From positions 1-64,000 of the forward strand of contig NZ_CDOI01000001.1 of NCBI RefSeq assembly GCF_000827555.1: a DNA stretch of 64,000 nt, in the 5' to 3' direction. The DNA is from Capnocytophaga canis (GTDB lineage: Bacteria; Bacteroidota; Bacteroidia; Flavobacteriales; Flavobacteriaceae). The notes under the pieces are model-generated. The model had not been told where the DNA came from. It searched no databases and saw only the letters and a program-made list of their open reading frames with translations. Position numbers and translations under genes: made by a program. Positions 34,747 through 43,039 of this stretch are shown piece after piece (position 1 is the stretch's first letter; the number at the start of each line of letters is the position of its first letter).

Positions 34747-36438
34747 CTACCTAACCAATTTTTTATACTTAATACGTGTTGGAGTAACTTCTTTTCCAAG
34801 GCGTTTACGTTTGTTTTCCTCATATTCAGAGAAACTTCCTTCAAAGAAATATACCTGTGAATCGCCTTCGAAAGCTAAGATATGCGTACAAATTCTATCT
34901 AAGAACCAACGGTCGTGCGAGATGACTACTGCACAACCTGCGAAGTTTTCCAAACCTTCCTCCAAAGCACGTAATGTATTAACATCTAAGTCATTAGTAG
35001 GCTCATCAAGTAAAAGTACGTTTCCTTCTTCTTTTAAGGTCATTGCCAAATGCAAACGGTTGCGTTCTCCACCTGAAAGCGTAGCTACTTTTTTGTTTTG
35101 CTCACTTCCACTGAAATTAAATCGACTGAGGTAGGCACGGGAGTTAACTTGCCGTCCGCCCATCATAATAAGGTCTTGCCCATCAGAAAAATTTTCCCAA
35201 ATGGATTTTTCAGGGTCAATATTCTTATGGGATTGGTCAACATAAGCAATTTTTACTGTATCACCCACTATAAATTCTCCTGAATCAGGAGTTTCTTCAC
35301 CCATAATCATTCTGAAAATTGTGGATTTTCCTGCTCCGTTAGGACCAATTACTCCAACAATCCCAGCTTGTGGAAGCACAAAATTAAGGTTATCATACAA
35401 AAGTTTATCCCCGAAGGCTTTAGCAACTCCTTTTGCTTCAATGACATTAGTGCCTAAACGAGGTCCGTTCGGAATGTAGATTTCGAGTTTTTCTTCTAGT
35501 TGCTTTTGGTCCTCGTTGAGTAATCGGTCATAATTTTGCAAACGGGCTTTCTGCTTGGCTTGTCGTCCTTTAGCTCCTTGTCGTACCCATTCCAACTCAC
35601 GTTCCAATACTTTTTGGCGTTTGGATTCTGTTTTTTGCTCTTGTGCCAAACGTTTTGCTTTTTGGTCAAGCCATGATGAATAGTTTCCTTTCCACGGAAT
35701 GCCTTCACCTCGGTCAAGTTCCAAGATCCAACCTGCTACATTGTCCAAGAAATAACGGTCGTGCGTTACGGCGATGACCGTTCCTGCATATTGTTGTAGG
35801 TGTTGTTCTAGCCAAAGTACCGATTCGGCATCAAGGTGGTTAGTAGGCTCGTCAAGTAACAGAACATCAGGTTGTTGTAACAATAAACGACATAACGCCA
35901 CACGACGACGTTCTCCTCCCGAAAGCACTTTTATAGGAGTGTCAGGGTCAGGCGTACGAAGGGCATCCATTGCCACTTCTAATTTGTTATCGATTTCCCA
36001 ACCACCACAAGCGTCGATTTTATCTTGTAATTCAGCTTGTTTGTCCATCAATTTTTGCATTTTGTCAGGGTCGGAGTAAACCTCTTCCAAGCCAAACATA
36101 TCATTGATTTTGTTAAACTCGTCCAAAATGGCAATTACATCGGCAGCTCCCTCGCGAACCACTTCAATCACGGTTTTGTTTTCATCTAATTGTGGCTCTT
36201 GTTCCAAATATCCAACTGTGTAACCTGGGGCAAACACTACTTCGCCTTGATGGTTTTTATCAACACCTGCTATAATCTTTAAAAGAGATGATTTTCCCGA
36301 ACCATTCAATCCTAAAATACCGATTTTAGCTCCGTAAAAAAAACTTAAATAGATGTCTTTAAGCACCTGTTTATTAGTCGAAGCGTACGTTTTGCTTACC
36401 TTCGACATTGAAAAAATTACTTTCTTATCGTCTGACAT
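34747..36438 (-). CDS. ettA: Energy-dependent translational throttle protein EttA (ABC-F ATPase)
   Basis: 563 residues with two ATP-binding cassettes. Walker A is GLNGSGKSS in the first and GPNGAGKST in the second. The signatures are LSGGERRRVALC and LSGGERNRLHLA, each followed by LLLDEPTN. The start MSDDKKVIFSMSKVSKTYA is EttA-like, and the long charged linker (KRLAQEQKTESKRQK onward) is the ABC-F inter-domain region. No transmembrane segments are present. EttA gates the first steps of elongation on the ribosome in response to ATP/ADP. A full promoter lies upstream, divergent from the metallopeptidase gene. Confidence 0.94.
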   Translation of the reverse strand: MSDDKKVIFSMSKVSKTYASTNKQVLKDIYLSFFYGAKIGILGLNGSGKSSLLKIIAGVDKNHQGEVVFAPGYTVGYLEQEPQLDENKTVIEVVREGAADVIAILDEFNKINDMFGLEEVYSDPDKMQKLMDKQAELQDKIDACGGWEIDNKLEVAMDALRTPDPDTPIKVLSGGERRRVALCRLLLQQPDVLLLDEPTNHLDAESVLWLEQHLQQYAGTVIAVTHDRYFLDNVAGWILELDRGEGIPWKGNYSSWLDQKAKRLAQEQKTESKRQKVLERELEWVRQGAKGRQAKQKARLQNYDRLLNEDQKQLEEKLEIYIPNGPRLGTNVIEAKGVAKAFGDKLLYDNLNFVLPQAGIVGVIGPNGAGKSTIFRMIMGEETPDSGEFIVGDTVKIAYVDQSHKNIDPEKSIWENFSDGQDLIMMGGRQVNSRAYLSRFNFSGSEQNKKVATLSGGERNRLHLAMTLKEEGNVLLLDEPTNDLDVNTLRALEEGLENFAGCAVVISHDRWFLDRICTHILAFEGDSQVYFFEGSFSEYEENKRKRLGKEVTPTRIKYKKLVR

Positions 36439-36489
36439 TTTATGTTATTTTAAACTTATAATATGACACTATATTAAGATTATTTGTTG

Positions 36490-36520
36490 CAAAGGTAGTA
36501 TATTTTTTCGTTGAAGCAAA
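36490..36520 (-). promoter_or_regulatory. Promoter of ettA
   Basis: On the minus strand TTTG (36517-36520), a 19-base spacer and TACCTTTG (36497-36490) match the consensus. The leader to the ATG at 36438 is about 47 bases. Confidence 0.7.
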
Positions 36521-36556
36521 TAGAACTACTCAGGTAGAATATTATTCTCAAAAAAA

Positions 36557-36588
36557 TTTGAATATTACCGATGAGAATCGTATTTTTG
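36557..36588 (+). promoter_or_regulatory. Promoter of the YpfJ-type metallopeptidase gene
   Basis: TTTG (36557-36560), a 20-base spacer and TATTTTTG (36581-36588) match the consensus. The box sets the start at 36618: an earlier in-frame codon at 36558 lies inside the promoter. Confidence 0.72.
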
Positions 36589-36617
36589 TCATCTATATTT
36601 TAAAAATTTATGTATCT

Positions 36618-37478
36618 ATGAAATGGGAAGGCAGACGGCAAAGTGGGAATGTTGAAGACCGTAGAGGCTCAGGAGCAGGTAAAAAGGTCATCGCAGGAGG
36701 AGGTATTTTAGGTATCATTATTCTGCTTCTGCAGGTTTTTGGAGGCGAAACAGGACAAACAATAGCCCCTATGTTAGAACAATTTAACCAAAGCCAACAA
36801 GTGCAACAAGCAGATGCAAATGTGGAACTTACGCCAGAACAAAAACAAATTGGAGCTTTTGCGGCAACGGTTTTGGCAGATACGGAAGATGTTTGGGATA
36901 AGATATTTAAAGAAAATAGTTTAGGTGAATATCAAAAACCAACTTTGGTGTTGTTTACCGATGTTGTTGAGTCTGCTTGTGGAAGAGCAACGGCTTCTGT
37001 AGGGCCTTTTTACTGTCCTGCGGATTACAAGATTTATATGGATATGAGTTTTTTTGAGGAGTTACGTACACGATTTGGAGCGAAAGGAGGCGATTTTGCT
37101 ATCGCCTACGTAATGGCTCATGAGGTAGGGCACCATATACAAACTTTGCTTGGTACGTCTAAAAAAGTACGACAAGCACAGCAAGGGAAAAGCCAAGCTT
37201 ATGCTAATAAACTGTCTGTAGCTCAAGAACTTCAAGCTGATTTTTACGCAGGAGTATGGGCTCATCACAATCGGAAATATTTAGAGGAAGGCGATATTGA
37301 AGAGGCGATGAGTGCTGCCCATGCCGTAGGAGATGATGCTATTCAGAAACGTGTTCGTGGGCATGTGGAGCCTGATTCTTTTACACATGGCACCTCTGAA
37401 CAGCGTGTGAAATGGTTTATGAAGGGATACAATACGGGAGATATCCGTCAAGGAAACACGTTTGATGAAATAAATTAG
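36618..37478 (+). CDS. Neutral zinc metallopeptidase, YpfJ family
   Basis: 286 residues from the ATG at 36618. A short basic, glycine-rich head (MKWEGRRQSGNVEDRRG) is followed by one membrane helix (about 24-42, IAGGGILGIIILLLQVF). The C-terminal domain has the zinc site HExxH at His168-Glu169-His172 (MAHEVGHHIQ) and ELQADFYAGVWAHH, where Glu/Asp would supply the third ligand. SACGRATASVGPFYCPAD is also highly conserved in this family. The protein is anchored in the inner membrane. Its substrates are not established. It has its own promoter, divergent from ettA. Confidence 0.92.
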   Translation: MKWEGRRQSGNVEDRRGSGAGKKVIAGGGILGIIILLLQVFGGETGQTIAPMLEQFNQSQQVQQADANVELTPEQKQIGAFAATVLADTEDVWDKIFKENSLGEYQKPTLVLFTDVVESACGRATASVGPFYCPADYKIYMDMSFFEELRTRFGAKGGDFAIAYVMAHEVGHHIQTLLGTSKKVRQAQQGKSQAYANKLSVAQELQADFYAGVWAHHNRKYLEEGDIEEAMSAAHAVGDDAIQKRVRGHVEPDSFTHGTSEQRVKWFMKGYNTGDIRQGNTFDEIN

Positions 37479-37599
37479 TTTTTTGTATTTACTTACCAAA
37501 AGGATTTTGTTTTGTCAAAATTAGGTGAGTAATCTTTAAAACATAATCGAAAAGAAGTAAAGTAAGACATAATAAATAAATTTTCAAAAAAAGTAACTT

Positions 37600-39225
37600 A
37601 TGGGAAAAGGATTTTTTAATGTACCAAAGGCTGTAAATGAGCCTGTAAAGTCATATGCAAAAGGAACGCCTGAACGTGATGCTGTTTTAAAAGCATACAA
37701 AGAGCTTTGGAACAGTCAGGCAGATGTTCCACTATACATCGGTTCGGAGGAAATAAGAACTGGAAACACTAAAAACATGACCGCTCCTCACGATCATCAA
37801 CATGTGGTAGGAAAGTATCATTTAGCTGAAAAACAACATGTTGAAAAAGCGATCAAAACAGCTTTGGAGGCTCGTAAAAAATGGGCTGCCATGCCGTGGG
37901 AAGAACGTGCGGCTATTTTCTTAAAAGCGGCAGAACTCATTGCAGGGCCTTACAGAGCAAAAATGAATGCCGCTACCATGATTGCCCAGTCTAAAACCAT
38001 TCATCAAGCGGAAATTGACTCGGCTTGTGAATTGATTGACTTTTTGCGTTTCAATGTAGAGTTTATGGCAAATATCTACAATGACCAACCAATTTCTTCT
38101 GAAGGTATTTGGAATCGTGTGGAATACAGACCTTTGGAAGGGTTTATTTATGCTGTAACTCCGTTTAATTTCACTGCAATTTCAGGAAATTTACCAGCGA
38201 GTGCCGCTCTGATGGGCAACGTAGTAGTATGGAAACCGAGTAATGCACAGGTGTTTTCAGCTAACGTAATTATGGAAGTTTTCAAAGAAGCGGGGCTTCC
38301 TGACGGAGTTATCAATTTCATCAACGGAGATGCAGCGATGATTACAGAAACTTTATTGGCAAGTCCTGATTTTGCGGGAATTCACTTCACAGGTTCTACA
38401 GGTGTTTTCCAAGATATCTGGAGAAAAATAGGTACGAATATTCACAATTACAAAACTTACCCGAAAATTGTAGGAGAAACAGGAGGTAAAGATTTTATCG
38501 TAGCTCATCCTTCAGCTATCTCAAAACAAGTGGCAACGGCAATCACTCGTGGAGCTTTTGAATACCAAGGACAAAAATGTAGTGCTGCTTCACGTGTATA
38601 TCTGCCAAAATCAAAAGCTACTGAAATCCTTAATTTTGTAAAAGAAGATGTACTTTCGTTCAAAATGGGTTCACCCGAAAATATGGAAAACTTTATTACA
38701 GCTGTTATCCACGAAAGTTCTTTTAATAAATTAGCAAAATATATCGATCAAGCTAAGCAAGATTCTGATGCAGAGGTGTTTGTAGGTGGGAATTATGATA
38801 AATCGAAGGGGTATTTCATTGAGCCAACAGTAATCGTAACTACCAATCCTAAATATACAACTATGGAAACTGAACTTTTCGGTCCTGTGGTTACGGTATA
38901 TGTTTATGAGGATGAAAAATGGACAGAAACCCTCAAATTGGTAGATGAAACATCCGAGTACGCATTAACAGGAGCTGTGTTTTCACAAGATAGATACGCT
39001 TTAAATGAGGCAATTAAAGCTTTAGAAGATGCGGCAGGAAACTTCTACATTAACGACAAGCCAACGGGAGCTGTGGTAGGGCAACAGCCTTTTGGTGGAG
39101 CAAGAGCTTCTGGAACAAACGATAAAGCTGGTTCAGCTCAAAATCTATTGCGTTGGGTATCACCGCGATTGATTAAAGAAACATTTGTTCCGCCAGTGGA
39201 TTACAGATATCCTTTTTTAGGATAG
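37600..39225 (+). CDS. pruA: L-glutamate gamma-semialdehyde dehydrogenase (P5C dehydrogenase)
   Basis: 541 residues, a full-length aldehyde dehydrogenase of the stand-alone PruA type. The general-base glutamate is Glu293 in KIVGETGGKD, and the nucleophile is Cys327 in FEYQGQKCSAASRVY. The N-terminal MGKGFFNVPKAVNEPVKSYAKGTPER is characteristic of P5CDH. The enzyme oxidises glutamate semialdehyde to glutamate with NAD in proline catabolism. The partner proline dehydrogenase is not adjacent. No exact promoter box is seen in the 121-base gap upstream. Confidence 0.95.
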   Translation: MGKGFFNVPKAVNEPVKSYAKGTPERDAVLKAYKELWNSQADVPLYIGSEEIRTGNTKNMTAPHDHQHVVGKYHLAEKQHVEKAIKTALEARKKWAAMPWEERAAIFLKAAELIAGPYRAKMNAATMIAQSKTIHQAEIDSACELIDFLRFNVEFMANIYNDQPISSEGIWNRVEYRPLEGFIYAVTPFNFTAISGNLPASAALMGNVVVWKPSNAQVFSANVIMEVFKEAGLPDGVINFINGDAAMITETLLASPDFAGIHFTGSTGVFQDIWRKIGTNIHNYKTYPKIVGETGGKDFIVAHPSAISKQVATAITRGAFEYQGQKCSAASRVYLPKSKATEILNFVKEDVLSFKMGSPENMENFITAVIHESSFNKLAKYIDQAKQDSDAEVFVGGNYDKSKGYFIEPTVIVTTNPKYTTMETELFGPVVTVYVYEDEKWTETLKLVDETSEYALTGAVFSQDRYALNEAIKALEDAAGNFYINDKPTGAVVGQQPFGGARASGTNDKAGSAQNLLRWVSPRLIKETFVPPVDYRYPFLG

Positions 39226-39237
39226 CGTTTTAGTTTA

Positions 39238-39365
39238 CCACATAAATACGCGATTTTGGTAGAATTATTAAGAATGGTTACGCTCGTGCTTAATCAAAGC
39301 ATGGAAACGATTTTTTTTAGACCTTTTTAAATAACTATTTCTGTCGTAATTGTGTATTTATGTGG
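39238..39365. repeat. 128-bp segment with 12-bp perfect inverted ends
   Basis: CCACATAAATAC (39238-39249) and GTATTTATGTGG (39354-39365) are perfect inverted copies bounding most of the gap between pruA and the peptidase gene. The interior has no frame. A further CCACATAAAT is found at 41632-41641 after the peptidase gene. It might be a small mobile element or a wide hairpin. Confidence 0.4.
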
Positions 39366-39431
39366 TTAAAGTATAAATGTGTTTTTTCGTTAATATTTAA
39401 TGTGTTACTTACTCAAAAATAATATATCACA

Positions 39432-41531
39432 ATGAAAAAAAATCATCTGTTGACAACAGCTTTGGTACTTGCCTTAGTAAGTTGTGATGACTCCAAAAAA
39501 CAGACAATTCCTATGGAAGAAAATCCTTTGTTGGTGGAGAGTAAATTAGAATATTTTGCTCCCGACTTTTCGAAAATTAAAGATGAACACTTTCGTCCTG
39601 CCTTGTTAAAAGGTATGGAATTGCAGGTGGAACGTGTTGAAAAAATCGCTAATAGTACCGAAGCACCTACTTTTGAAAACACCATTATCGCTTTGGAGCA
39701 AAGTGGTCAGGAACTCAGTAGAGCTCGACGTGTGTTTTCCGCATTAGCATCGGCTCACACCAACGATACCATTAAAGCTATTCAAAAAGATTTATCAGCA
39801 AAATTCGCAGCACATTCCGATGCTATATTCCTGAATGATAATTTATTCCAGCGTATTAAGGAGTTGCATGGAAAACGTGAATCACTAAATTTGGATGCTG
39901 AATCTAAGAAGTTACTTGAGTATTACTATGAAAATTTTGAAATTTCAGGGGCTAATTTGTCAAAAGAAAGCAAAGAAATTTTGAAACAATACAATGCCGA
40001 GTTGGCTTCGCTACAAACTGAATTCAATCAAACTTTGTTAGAAGGAAATTTAGCATCAGCTCAAACCTTTGACAACAAAGATGCTTTGGATGGATTAAGT
40101 AATGAAACTTTAGAAAGCATTGCAAACGACGGGAAATGGAAAGTACCTACTTTTAACACTACCCAACAGCCGTCCCTTGTTGATTTGAAAAACCGAGCAA
40201 CTCGCAGACAAATCTTTGAAGCTGCTTGGAGCAGAACCGATGGAGGAAAGCATAATACTAATGAAATTGTTAAAAAAATAGCCGTTTTACGAGCTAAAAA
40301 AGCAAATTTGTTAGGGTTCAAAAACTACGCAGAATGGTCGTTACAGCAAACCATGGTCAAAACTCCTGAAAACATATATCAGTTTTTCAAAGATTTAGTA
40401 CCAGCTTCGGTAGGTAAAGTGAAAGACGAAGCTAAAGAGATTCAAGCTCAGATTAAGGCTACTGGCGGAGATTTTGTTTTAACACCCTACGACTGGAATT
40501 TTTATGCTGAGCAAGTCCGTAAAGCAAAATATGATTTGGATGAAAATGAACTAAAACCCTATTTTGAATTAAAAAATGCGTTAGAAAAAGGAGTTTTCTA
40601 TGCTGCTGAGCGTCTGTATGGGATTAAATTCAAAGAGCGTAAGGACATCCCCGTATATCATCCAGATGTACTTGTTTATGAGCTATTTGAGGAAGATGGC
40701 TCCAAATTGGGATTGTTCTATGGTGATTTCTTTGCACGAGAGAGCAAACGAGGCGGTGCATGGATGGGCAACTTTGTAGAACAGTCGAAATTATTGGGTA
40801 AAAAACCTGTGATTTACAATGTTTGTAACTATCCGAAACCTGCTGACGGACTTCCTGCATTGCTTACTTTCGATGAATTGACGACTCTGTACCATGAATT
40901 TGGACATGCTCTCCACGGATTTTTTGCTAATCAGCAATATGCATCGCTTTCAGGGACTGCTGTAGCTCGTGATTTTGTAGAGCTACCTTCGCAATTCCAT
41001 GAGAACTGGGCTTTGCATCCTGAAATTTTAAGTAACTATGCAGTTCATTATGAAACTAAACAGCCAATTCCACAAGCATTAGTTGATAAGATAATGAAAG
41101 CCAGTACTTTCAATCAAGGATATTCTTTTACTGAAGTGTTGGCAGCCGCTAATTTAGATTTGCAATGGCATACCATTTCAGCGGATACTCATATTGAAGA
41201 TGTAACTGCTTTTGAAATAGAAGCATTGAAAAAAACAGGTTTATTTCTCAATGAAGTACCTCCTCGCTATCGTTCATCTTATTTTGCTCATATTTTTGGT
41301 GGAGGATATGGAGCTGGTTACTATTCATATCAATGGACAGAGATGTTACACCATGATGCGTACATGTGGTTTCTCGAAAATGGAGGCTTAACCCGTTCTA
41401 ACGGGCAACGTTTTAGAGATATGATTCTTTCTCGAGGGAATACCTTAGACTACGAAAAAATGTATTTAGATTTTAGAGGAAAACAACCTTCTATTGAGCC
41501 TATGTTAAAGGCAAGAGGATTCAAGAAATAG
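39432..41531 (+). CDS. dcp: M3-family metallopeptidase (Dcp-like dipeptidyl carboxypeptidase), lipoprotein
   Basis: 699 residues. A signal peptide ends in the lipobox ALVSC followed by DDSKK. The zinc site HEFGH lies at His488-Glu489-His492 (TTLYHEFGHALHGFF), with FVELPSQFHENWA and FAHIFGGGYGAGYYSYQWTE further on, both conserved in thimet/Dcp peptidases. The family trims dipeptides from the C-terminus of oligopeptides. The lipid anchor places this copy at the envelope, probably for peptide nutrition. A closely related oligopeptidase A activity cannot be excluded. It is a single gene between two hairpin-bearing gaps. Confidence 0.92.
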   Translation: MKKNHLLTTALVLALVSCDDSKKQTIPMEENPLLVESKLEYFAPDFSKIKDEHFRPALLKGMELQVERVEKIANSTEAPTFENTIIALEQSGQELSRARRVFSALASAHTNDTIKAIQKDLSAKFAAHSDAIFLNDNLFQRIKELHGKRESLNLDAESKKLLEYYYENFEISGANLSKESKEILKQYNAELASLQTEFNQTLLEGNLASAQTFDNKDALDGLSNETLESIANDGKWKVPTFNTTQQPSLVDLKNRATRRQIFEAAWSRTDGGKHNTNEIVKKIAVLRAKKANLLGFKNYAEWSLQQTMVKTPENIYQFFKDLVPASVGKVKDEAKEIQAQIKATGGDFVLTPYDWNFYAEQVRKAKYDLDENELKPYFELKNALEKGVFYAAERLYGIKFKERKDIPVYHPDVLVYELFEEDGSKLGLFYGDFFARESKRGGAWMGNFVEQSKLLGKKPVIYNVCNYPKPADGLPALLTFDELTTLYHEFGHALHGFFANQQYASLSGTAVARDFVELPSQFHENWALHPEILSNYAVHYETKQPIPQALVDKIMKASTFNQGYSFTEVLAAANLDLQWHTISADTHIEDVTAFEIEALKKTGLFLNEVPPRYRSSYFAHIFGGGYGAGYYSYQWTEMLHHDAYMWFLENGGLTRSNGQRFRDMILSRGNTLDYEKMYLDFRGKQPSIEPMLKARGFKK

Positions 41532-41563
41532 GTTGTAGTTTTAAATAATTAAGTAATGAGTAT

Positions 41564-41616
41564 CAAAATCCAAGTTTCAAGTATAGATTTAATCCTTACT
41601 TGTAGCTTGGGTTTTG
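41564..41616 (+). terminator. Hairpin after the M3 peptidase gene
   Basis: CAAAATCCAAG (41564-41574) pairs with CTTGGGTTTTG (41606-41616), with one G-U. An inner stem CAAGTA / TACTTG (41578-41583, 41597-41602) extends it. The T tract is inside the stem rather than after it, so the terminator call is moderate. Confidence 0.5.
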
Positions 41617-41676
41617 TTCCCTTTATTATGACCACATAAATTATTTTTTAAATTTAATCACATAACTTTATAAACA

Positions 41677-42027
41677 ATGTTAATTCGTTATTGTGCAATT
41701 ATTTTTGGCTGTTTGGCGTTGGGTGAGTTGGTAGTCTATTTTACCGACATTCCCTTTCCTTCGAGCATTATCGGAATGCTTCTGCTCACGCTTTTCTTGC
41801 ATTTGGGATGGGTAAAAATTCATTGGGTTAAAGCTATTTCAGACCTTTTATTAGCAAACTTAGGATTGTTTTTTGTACCTCCCAGTGTCGCTATTTTGGT
41901 TTATTTCGATCTTATCCGCAATAGTTTTTGGCCAATCACTATTGCAGTTGTTGTTAGTACATTGATTGTTATTGTCGGCACAGGACATGTATATCAATTT
42001 TTGAGAAAAAAAATTAAGCAACAATGA
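41677..42027 (+). CDS. lrgA: CidA/LrgA family holin-like protein
   Basis: 116 residues, almost entirely four hydrophobic helices. GELVVYFTDIPFPSSIIGMLLL (about 16-37) and the DLLLANLGLFFVPPSVAILVYF segment (about 51-72) are the defining LrgA/CidA signatures. The protein forms an inner-membrane holin-like complex with LrgB, linked in other bacteria to murein hydrolase control and export of pyruvate or related metabolites. It overlaps lrgB by four bases. The usual LytSR regulator is not present. Confidence 0.92.
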   Translation: MLIRYCAIIFGCLALGELVVYFTDIPFPSSIIGMLLLTLFLHLGWVKIHWVKAISDLLLANLGLFFVPPSVAILVYFDLIRNSFWPITIAVVVSTLIVIVGTGHVYQFLRKKIKQQ

Positions 42028-42725
42028 AAAACTTCTTAGAAAATCCATTATGGTTGTTAGCCCTCACTTTTGCTATCTATTACGGTGGGCAAATGTTACA
42101 AAGGAAATATAGAAGTCCACTGTTGAGTCCAGTAGTCATTACGGTTTCGGTGTTGATAGGTTATTTGTTGGTCTTTAATATTTCGTATGAAACTTATTCA
42201 GCATCGGGCGGTTTTATCGAATTTTGGTTAAAACCTTCCATTGTAGCTTTGGGCGTTCCTTTGTACTTACAAACTTCAAAAATCAAAAAGCAATTAGTGC
42301 CATTACTGATTTCTCAATTGGTAGGCAGTGTGTTGGGTTTGCTTTCTGTTTGTTTTTTTGCTAAAATTTTAGGAGCTGATAAAGAGGTTATTTTATCATT
42401 AGCTCCAAAATCAGTAACGACCCCTATTGCCATAGAGGTATCACATACGCTCGGAGGAATTCCAGCTTTGACCGTAGCTTCTGTAATCATTACAGGGATT
42501 TTAGGCAGTCTTTTTGGATTTAAAATTTTGCAGTGGTTTGGTGTTAAAAGTCCAATGGGGCGAGGCATAGCCTTAGGGACGGCTTCCCATGGACTGGGAG
42601 TTATGGCAGCTTTTGATGTTAGTGAAAAACACGCTACGTATGCCAGTTTGGGTATGATTTTCAACGGGATTTTTACAGCAATATTGGCATATCCTATTAT
42701 TTTACTTATTGAACCTTGGTTATAG
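42024..42725 (+). CDS. lrgB: LrgB/CidB family membrane protein
   Basis: 233 residues with about six to seven membrane helices. SPVVITVSVLIGYL, WLKPSIVALGVPLYLQTSKIKK, LAPKSVTTPIAIEVSHTLGG and GRGIALGTASHGLGVMAAFDVSE are highly conserved LrgB motifs. It is the partner of the LrgA encoded directly upstream and translationally coupled to it. In plant and bacterial relatives the LrgAB pair moves glycolate or pyruvate. The exact role here is not known. Confidence 0.93.
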   Translation: MKNFLENPLWLLALTFAIYYGGQMLQRKYRSPLLSPVVITVSVLIGYLLVFNISYETYSASGGFIEFWLKPSIVALGVPLYLQTSKIKKQLVPLLISQLVGSVLGLLSVCFFAKILGADKEVILSLAPKSVTTPIAIEVSHTLGGIPALTVASVIITGILGSLFGFKILQWFGVKSPMGRGIALGTASHGLGVMAAFDVSEKHATYASLGMIFNGIFTAILAYPIILLIEPWL

Positions 42726-43039
42726 TTTTGATATTCAATATTTTAATTCTTTTTTTTCAAGACTCTTCTCTTTAATTCCTGTTTTACATTCAGTTTATTT
42801 GGAATTTTATTATTTTATTTCGTTAAATATTTGTTTTTGTTTAACTTTTCGTTTTTTTATTTCTTTTTGTTTTCGGATTTAAAAGGTTATATACTATTGT
42901 GTTATAGCATGTTAAAATTTGATGATGTGTTTTTTTAAGCCTGTTTTGTTAATGATATATTAAAAAAACAGCATGAAAATTTTTATATTCTCAAAAAAAG
43001 ATGTAATTTTGTGCTATTATTAACAAACAGAGTGATTTT
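42726..43039 (+). promoter_or_regulatory. 314-base gap holding the promoter of susC/susD pair C
   Basis: A very AT-rich gap with a marked excess of T on the plus strand in its first half and no credible frame. TAATTTTG (43004-43011) is an exact -7 box. No clear TTTG is found at -33. The leader from there to the ATG (28 bases) shares 21 of 22 bases with the leader of the susC on the minus strand at 24900. No lrgB terminator is obvious. Confidence 0.6.

Noticed and set aside
34653-34844. 63-residue open frame on the minus strand
   Set aside because: It overlaps the end of ettA in another frame, has no promoter or family match, and its composition is typical of a chance frame.
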